Below are positions 14,901 through 17,453 of a stretch of DNA of 17,453 nucleotides, piece after piece; position 1 is the stretch's first letter; every line of letters starts with the position of its first letter. Location of the stretch: NCBI GenBank assembly GCA_030044325.1, contig JASHWA010000220.1:1-17453 (forward strand). The letters run 5' to 3'. The notes beneath the pieces are model-generated. The model did not search any database. It had not been told where the DNA came from and was given only the letters and a program-made list of their open reading frames with translations. The position numbers and the translations under genes were made by a program. This stretch comes from Bryobacteraceae bacterium. Its GTDB lineage: Bacteria; Acidobacteriota; Terriglobia; Bryobacterales; Bryobacteraceae.

Positions 14901-15054
14901 ACGCCCCCTCGCCATCGTGGTCGTCGGCGGCCTGATCGTCGACCTGGTCATGAGCATCTTCCTGCTCCCCACCTTCTACGTCTGGTGGGCGCGCCCCACC
15001 GATAAATTGCCGGCCGTGGATGCAGGCTACGAAGCAATCCCCGAGCAGGAATAA
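11902..15054 (+). CDS. Heavy-metal-efflux (HME) type RND permease, CusA/CzcA family
   Basis: A 1050-residue inner membrane proton antiporter, the usual family length with the RND layout of 12 membrane helices and two large periplasmic loops. The first helix is at about 13-32. The fourth-helix motif LDFGMVVDGAVVMVEN contains D404, D410 and E417, matching the CzcA proton-relay residues D402, D408 and E415 and placing it with metal-type rather than drug-type pumps. Other family blocks are PIDAYPDVANNYVEV, PGIVDVASFGG and GSEFLPHLDEGALWVRG. Methionines at the positions of CusA M573 and M623 are not seen (ALWVRGTLAAS, SFFNTEYFVGLKP), so copper or silver is not supported; M673 is in a differently aligned context (QPIEDNMEEAISGVK). 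The substrate is open: another metal cation or an organic compound. It is the last gene of the efflux operon, with GGAG at 11889-11892 as ribosome-binding site. Confidence 0.94.
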   Translation: MIQRVVDFALHNRLFVIAVTILLVIGGGVAFHLLPIDAYPDVANNYVEVLAQWPGISAEQVEQQVTIPMEIIMAGMPGIVSLRSFSLFGLSDVQLVFEDGTSNFENRERVLERMSMVTLPPNVSPQLGTDWSPAGQIYFYTLENSNPAYDVMELKSIEDWVVEKNLKSVPGIVDVASFGGPTREYQVRLDPDKLISYGLSIAQVEQQLTNNNANGGGSFIEAGDQQINIREVGLVRDVRDIENTVLIAKNGTPLHVKDIAVVSQGPKIRLGQFGRATRTPDGSLVDNDDVVSGIALLRKGEDADPVLKALHEKVKEMNDHILPPGVKLVPFIDRSDLVAFTTDTVLHNLTEGFILVVVVLMLFLGNVRGALIVALTIPFSLLFASILLQANHIPANLLSLGALDFGMVVDGAVVMVENIVRHLSRHENRDMSIMERIKAAAHEVERPVFYAITIIITAYLPIFTLQQVEGRLFRPMAWTVAFALLGAVLFSITIAPVLASIFYKKETREWHNPVVTGLTWLYRHAVTWTVRHHWAMVGVCLASLFGMWWLLQGERIGSEFLPHLDEGALWVRGTLAASAGPTEGIRVSNEARRLLCSWPEVTECTSQTGRPDDATDHTSFFNTEYFVGLKPAKEWRPAFHRNKDELIAAMNKELEKIPGVVWGFSQPIEDNMEEAISGVKGELSAKIYGDDLHVLESKADEIRNIMAGVRGITDLGVFRVTGQPTENFIVDRDAAARYQINVADVQDAINTAVGGNALTQVLQGEARYDLVLRYLPQFRNTREAIENIRLLAPTGERVSLAQLCRIEERDEGSEIYRQGNQRYVAIKYSVRDRDLGGAVREAIDKVSSGVKLPRGYHVTWEGEYDSEVRAEARLLIIVPLSVFFIFLIIYGAFGSAKWATLLLVNVFVSRLGGLLALYVTGTHFSVSSGVGFMALFGASVQTGLVMVEYINQLRARGMPVMDAAIEGAVRRLRPIMMTMLVATLGLLPAATSHAIGSDSQRPLAIVVVGGLIVDLVMSIFLLPTFYVWWARPTDKLPAVDAGYEAIPEQE

Positions 15055-15059
15055 ACCGC

Positions 15060-15089
15060 GGCGAATTCGGGGAGAGCTCACCCTTCGCC
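15060..15089 (+). terminator. Inverted repeat after the efflux operon, candidate terminator
   Basis: GGCGAA at 15060-15065 pairs with TTCGCC at 15084-15089, with an inner GGG/CCC pairing, beginning 6 bp after the permease stop codon. No T-tract follows. Position at the end of the operon is the main support. Confidence 0.4.
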
Positions 15090-15260
15090 CGAACCGCGAC
15101 CGCAGGGAGCGGCCAGCGCTGATCTGGTCTCAGCAACATCGCAAGACGCTTCACCACCCCAATCGCACGACCTTTCGCTGGTAACCGGCCCCTCCGGAAA
15201 ATCGAACGCGCAAAAAACCGGGTCCCCTTTTTGAGCGGCCTAAAACAGTATCGTACGGCA

Positions 15261-15288
15261 TATAATCGAGGTCGTTAAGTGAGGAGGT
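15261..15288 (+). promoter_or_regulatory. TATAAT -10 box and strong ribosome-binding site for the gene at 15293
   Basis: A consensus TATAAT lies at 15261-15266, 26 bases before the start codon. The best -35-like hexamer, TTGAGC at 15231-15236, is 24 bp upstream, too far for a normal sigma-70 promoter. GAGGAGGT at 15281-15288, 4 nt before the ATG, is a near-perfect ribosome-binding site. The gene is therefore probably transcribed alone, with a short leader. Confidence 0.5.
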
Positions 15289-15292
15289 CCCT

Positions 15293-16114
15293 ATGCTCGC
15301 ACGCATCGTCACGTCAGCATTCATCGCGGCCGCCATCGCGCCCGCTCAAAACATCGTCGCCAGTTCCCAGGCCCTCGCCGGCGGCTTCGCGAACCAGCAA
15401 ATTTACGCAACCGCCGCGAAATCGCCCGGCGCTCTGCTCGTCCCGCAGGTGGTCGACGGCGACGGCTGGAAAACCACGCTCCGCTTCGTCAACCTGAGCA
15501 GCCGTCCGGTCACCTTCAACGTCCTGTTCTTTTCCGATACGGGCGCAGACATGAGCCTTCCGATTGTCAACCTGGGCGCCGCGGTCAATCTCACCATCGC
15601 CTTACCCGTAGCAGGCAGCACCGACGTCGAAACCGAGGGCGCCGGTCAGACGCTCACGCAAGGCTGGGCCGCCGTGCTTCCGCAGACCCCCGGCGATTCG
15701 ATCGGCGGCTTCACCACTTTTCGCCAGCGCGTCTCCGGCATGCCGGATCATGAAACCACCGTCCCGCTGGCCGGCAGCTCCGGCCATCATTTCGCGGTGA
15801 TGTACGACAACACCAGGTTCGTCACCGGCGTCGCCGTCGCCAACGCCAGCCCGGCCGCCGCCGTCACCGTTCCCGTCAACATCCGCGACGAGCAGGGAAA
15901 TATCCTCGAATCCACCGCCCTCGCCCTCGCGCCCGGCGCCCACACCGCCTTCACGCTGCCGGCGCTGGCGCCCGCAACCGCGGGCCGCCAGGGCACCATC
16001 GAATTCATGGCCGACGGCCTCGCCATCGCCGCAATCAGCCTCCGCTTCAACGAAACAGGCTTCGCCCCCTTCCCCATTCTGACCAACTTCACCTGGTCGC
16101 CCGCGGCTCATTGA
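15293..16114 (+). CDS. Secreted protein of an acidobacterial family of unknown function
   Basis: A 273-residue protein with a signal peptide (about 1-18, VTSAFIAAAIAPA before QN). The rest is predicted mostly beta-strand and contains blocks I recall from many small secreted proteins in Solibacter relatives: LVPQVVDGDGWKTTLRFVNLS near the start, a GWAAVLPQTPGDSIGGFTTFR centre, VTGVAVANASPAAAVTVPVNI, and AISLRFNETGFAPFPI near the end. The two halves (about 45-110 and 165-260) look like related beta-sandwich domains, which would suit a surface or binding protein. No catalytic motif, membrane anchor or sorting signal is seen. It has its own promoter-like and ribosome-binding sequences and no close plus-strand partner. 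It converges on the restriction endonuclease gene with only 19 bp between stop codons. Confidence 0.85.
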   Translation: MLARIVTSAFIAAAIAPAQNIVASSQALAGGFANQQIYATAAKSPGALLVPQVVDGDGWKTTLRFVNLSSRPVTFNVLFFSDTGADMSLPIVNLGAAVNLTIALPVAGSTDVETEGAGQTLTQGWAAVLPQTPGDSIGGFTTFRQRVSGMPDHETTVPLAGSSGHHFAVMYDNTRFVTGVAVANASPAAAVTVPVNIRDEQGNILESTALALAPGAHTAFTLPALAPATAGRQGTIEFMADGLAIAAISLRFNETGFAPFPILTNFTWSPAAH

Positions 16115-16133
16115 ACGCAGATCGACGTCCCCG

Positions 16134-16871
16134 CTAGCCGCGCTCGGTCCGCGCGACCGCAATTGCTTTGGCCAGAAGCGACGCGATGAAATTTTGAAAC
16201 GATAGCTCCGGCGCAGGCTCGCGATACAAGCCTTTTCGGCCGGCCCGGGCGTTTGACATAAGAAAGCAGCCCGCGTCGTACAGGCGTTCGCGAACCAGCT
16301 TCGTTAGCAGAATCTCATATCGCTTCTCGTATGACGCATCCCTGAATTCTGCAAATACCTTGAAGTGCGGCTGCCGCGCCCTCACGGCCGAGGTCGACGC
16401 GGGTGCCTCCTCGAGCAGCATCAGATAACCGAGCCAGGGCCGGGCAGACGGCTTGAACGCGCCTTCGCGGTACGCAGCCCAAAGATCCACCGCGCTGCCG
16501 ATCGCCTCCTCAGTCCGGTTGTTGTAGTTGTTGCCAAACGAGCCGACCTGCGACTTGAATTCGATCCCAGCGAGCAGGGTTCCCTCTGAAACGATCAGGA
16601 GATCCCACTTCTTTTCGGGACGGTACCATCCTGGGATCTCAACATATCTTTCGCAGTAGACATGTGCCCTCGGTAGACCACTCTCACAGAGCAGGTCCCT
16701 CACAAGGTTCACGAACCCGTTCATCTGCGCGCCGCCCGTGACCGCCGAACGCGCGCCAGCGTCCTTCATCCCGGTTGAGACGCCCTGGTGCTCGGCCTGA
16801 GCTTCGCGTGTCGCCCAGAATTCCCGCACGGCCGACCGGAGCCGGCGTTCGAGCTTACGGTTGAGAGTCAT
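16134..16871 (-). CDS. Type II restriction endonuclease of the XhoI/PaeR7I family
   Basis: A 245-residue protein, essentially the length of XhoI and PaeR7I. Conserved family blocks are visible in order: AVREFWATREAQ (14-25), D37-A-G-A-R-S-A-V-T-G-G-A-Q-M-N-G-F (37-53), IPGWYRPEKKWDLLIV (79-94), IEFKSQVGSFGNNYNNRTEEA (103-123), and YREGAFKPSARPWLGYLMLLEE. D90 with E104-x-K106 fits a PD-(D/E)xK nuclease active site. Known members cut CTCGAG, so that specificity is inferred, not shown. I chose the ATG at 16871 because it gives the family length; an upstream in-frame start at 16955 would add 28 unlikely residues. The start lies 17 bp inside the methyltransferase gene, so the nuclease is translated after its protective partner. 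Codon usage looks less GC-biased than in the neighbouring genes, consistent with horizontal transfer. Confidence 0.9.
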   Translation of the reverse strand: MTLNRKLERRLRSAVREFWATREAQAEHQGVSTGMKDAGARSAVTGGAQMNGFVNLVRDLLCESGLPRAHVYCERYVEIPGWYRPEKKWDLLIVSEGTLLAGIEFKSQVGSFGNNYNNRTEEAIGSAVDLWAAYREGAFKPSARPWLGYLMLLEEAPASTSAVRARQPHFKVFAEFRDASYEKRYEILLTKLVRERLYDAGCFLMSNARAGRKGLYREPAPELSFQNFIASLLAKAIAVARTERG

Positions 16872-17453
16872 TTCGGCGCACGTCCTGAACGTCGAGCGCG
16901 GTTGTGCCGAACAACGACGCTGTCTCATTCGAGATCCGCCTGGAGGCGAGGTCAAGGTAGTGCTCGTCTATCTCGAACCCTATGCTATTGCGTCCAGTAC
17001 TCGCGGCCGCGATAGCCGTTGTGCCGGTGCCGAGGAACGGATCGAGAACGGTATCTCCTACAAAGCTGAACATTCGGATCAGGCGTCGCACCAGTTCCAC
17101 GGGAAACGGAGCGGGGTGCTGCCGCGTCGACGCTCCTGTCAGTCCCGACCAGATCTGCTGGAACCACATCTTATGATTTTCAGCGGAAATCACGCTAAGG
17201 ACCCGAGTCGCGAGATCGGGGGCGCGATAGCCTCCAGGCTTGCGCTCCATCAGGATAAACTCGATATCGTTTTTGATCACCGAGTTCGGCTCGTAAGGCT
17301 TTCCCAGGAACCCCGAGCCGCCTTCCACCTCGTAGGCCGCATTGGCGATCTTGTGCCAGATGATCGGCGCCAGATTGTCGAATCCCAAACGCCTGCACCG
17401 CTCCTGGATGGAGGCGTGCAGCGGCACCACCGTGTGCCGGCCCTTGTTCTCTC
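16855..17453 (-). CDS. DNA methyltransferase, beta-class N4-cytosine/N6-adenine type (C-terminal part; N-terminus outside the window)
   Basis: The frame is open to the right edge (ENKGRHTVVPLHASI precedes residue V at 17430), so about 199 C-terminal residues are present and the gene starts outside the window. The segments read as the second half of a beta-class DNA methyltransferase: HTVVPLHASIQERCRRLGF and LAPIIWHKIANAAYE, a target-recognition region, QIWSGLTGASTRQHPAPFPVELVRRLI, then the AdoMet-binding motif VLDPFLGTGTTAIAAAS (about 17000-17050) and GFEIDEHYLDLASRRI. In this class the catalytic (D/N/S)PP(Y/W) motif comes first and would lie off the edge, so base specificity cannot be read. 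It should protect the host from the endonuclease encoded 17 bp overlapping downstream. An internal GTG at 17430 is not the real start. Identification as a methyltransferase is firm; CTCGAG as target is inference from the neighbour. Confidence 0.9.
   Translation of the reverse strand, partial: ENKGRHTVVPLHASIQERCRRLGFDNLAPIIWHKIANAAYEVEGGSGFLGKPYEPNSVIKNDIEFILMERKPGGYRAPDLATRVLSVISAENHKMWFQQIWSGLTGASTRQHPAPFPVELVRRLIRMFSFVGDTVLDPFLGTGTTAIAAASTGRNSIGFEIDEHYLDLASRRISNETASLFGTTALDVQDVRRNDSQP

Noticed and set aside
11548..15081. A 1177-codon open frame on the minus strand, antisense to the RND permease and the end of the adaptor gene
   Set aside because: Its His/Asp/Gly-rich composition is that of a shadow frame created by GC-rich codon bias, and the plus-strand permease is unmistakable.
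15083..15110. CCGCGACCGCAGGGAGCGGCC as a possible dispersed intergenic repeat of acidobacteria
   Set aside because: Only one copy is visible in the window and the stem is only about 4 bp; needs genome-wide counting to claim.
15212..15232. AAAAAACCGGG...CCCCTTTTT as a possible T-tailed terminator
   Set aside because: The A and T runs pair but the inner stem leaves almost no loop and has mismatches; not a convincing hairpin.
1..17453. CRISPR arrays, insertion sequences, integrases or attachment sites
   Set aside because: No regularly spaced repeats, transposase/recombinase motifs or flanking target duplications were seen on either strand.

Overview
This is a high-GC window packed with secreted-protein genes. 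It most likely comes from an Acidobacteriota chromosome of the Solibacter/Bryobacter type. The main evidence is a protein with the C-terminal domain characteristic of 'Candidatus Solibacter' (GEWVSIYGTNLA, LGG.SVFIDG and LYQINFVVP blocks). Several other secreted proteins belong to families I associate with that group, and the receiver-domain regulator is of a type I have seen in acidobacteria. The taxonomic call is inference from protein families; there is no rRNA in the window.

Layout. At the left edge (minus strand) is the N-terminal third of a Tat-exported flavoprotein that resembles spermidine dehydrogenase. A 383-bp divergent intergenic region follows. Next come four plus-strand genes for cell-surface or exported proteins: a small Ig-like protein with a C-terminal membrane anchor, overlapping by 4 bp a secreted protein with an apparent beta-propeller and C-terminal repeat domains (893-3048); then a secreted protein ending in a TonB-C-like domain, followed 2 bp later by a membrane-anchored Solibacter-domain protein with a long glycine tail (3223-5666). 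A strong hairpin separates these from a cytosolic 878-residue fusion (5761-8397) joining an alkaline-phosphatase-superfamily domain, TPR repeats and a sulfotransferase-like P-loop domain.

The centre is a LuxR/NarL-type response regulator on the minus strand (8437-9135). It is divergent from a three-gene efflux operon for a TolC-like outer membrane protein, a lipoprotein membrane-fusion protein and an RND permease of the heavy-metal type (9449-15054). The operon is tightly coupled (4-bp overlap, then a 3-bp gap) and ends at a hairpin. The permease keeps the D-D-E proton-relay residues of heavy-metal RND pumps but lacks the CusA-type methionine triad, so its substrate is open. The regulator's receiver domain has lost two conserved phosphorylation-site residues.

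On the right, a single secreted acidobacterial-family protein (15293-16114) has its own TATAAT and strong ribosome-binding site. It converges on a type II restriction-modification pair on the minus strand: a beta-class DNA methyltransferase (partial, running off the right edge) overlapping by 17 bp a restriction endonuclease of the XhoI/PaeR7I family (16134-17453). If the family specificity holds, the pair acts on CTCGAG. The window contains about ten such sites, including one inside the nuclease gene.

I saw no rRNA, convincing tRNA, CRISPR array, transposase or integrase. The best candidates for new biology are the three-part phosphatase/TPR/sulfotransferase fusion, the degenerate receiver beside an efflux operon, the TonB-like and glycine-tail surface pair, and the unusual class pairing in the restriction-modification system.
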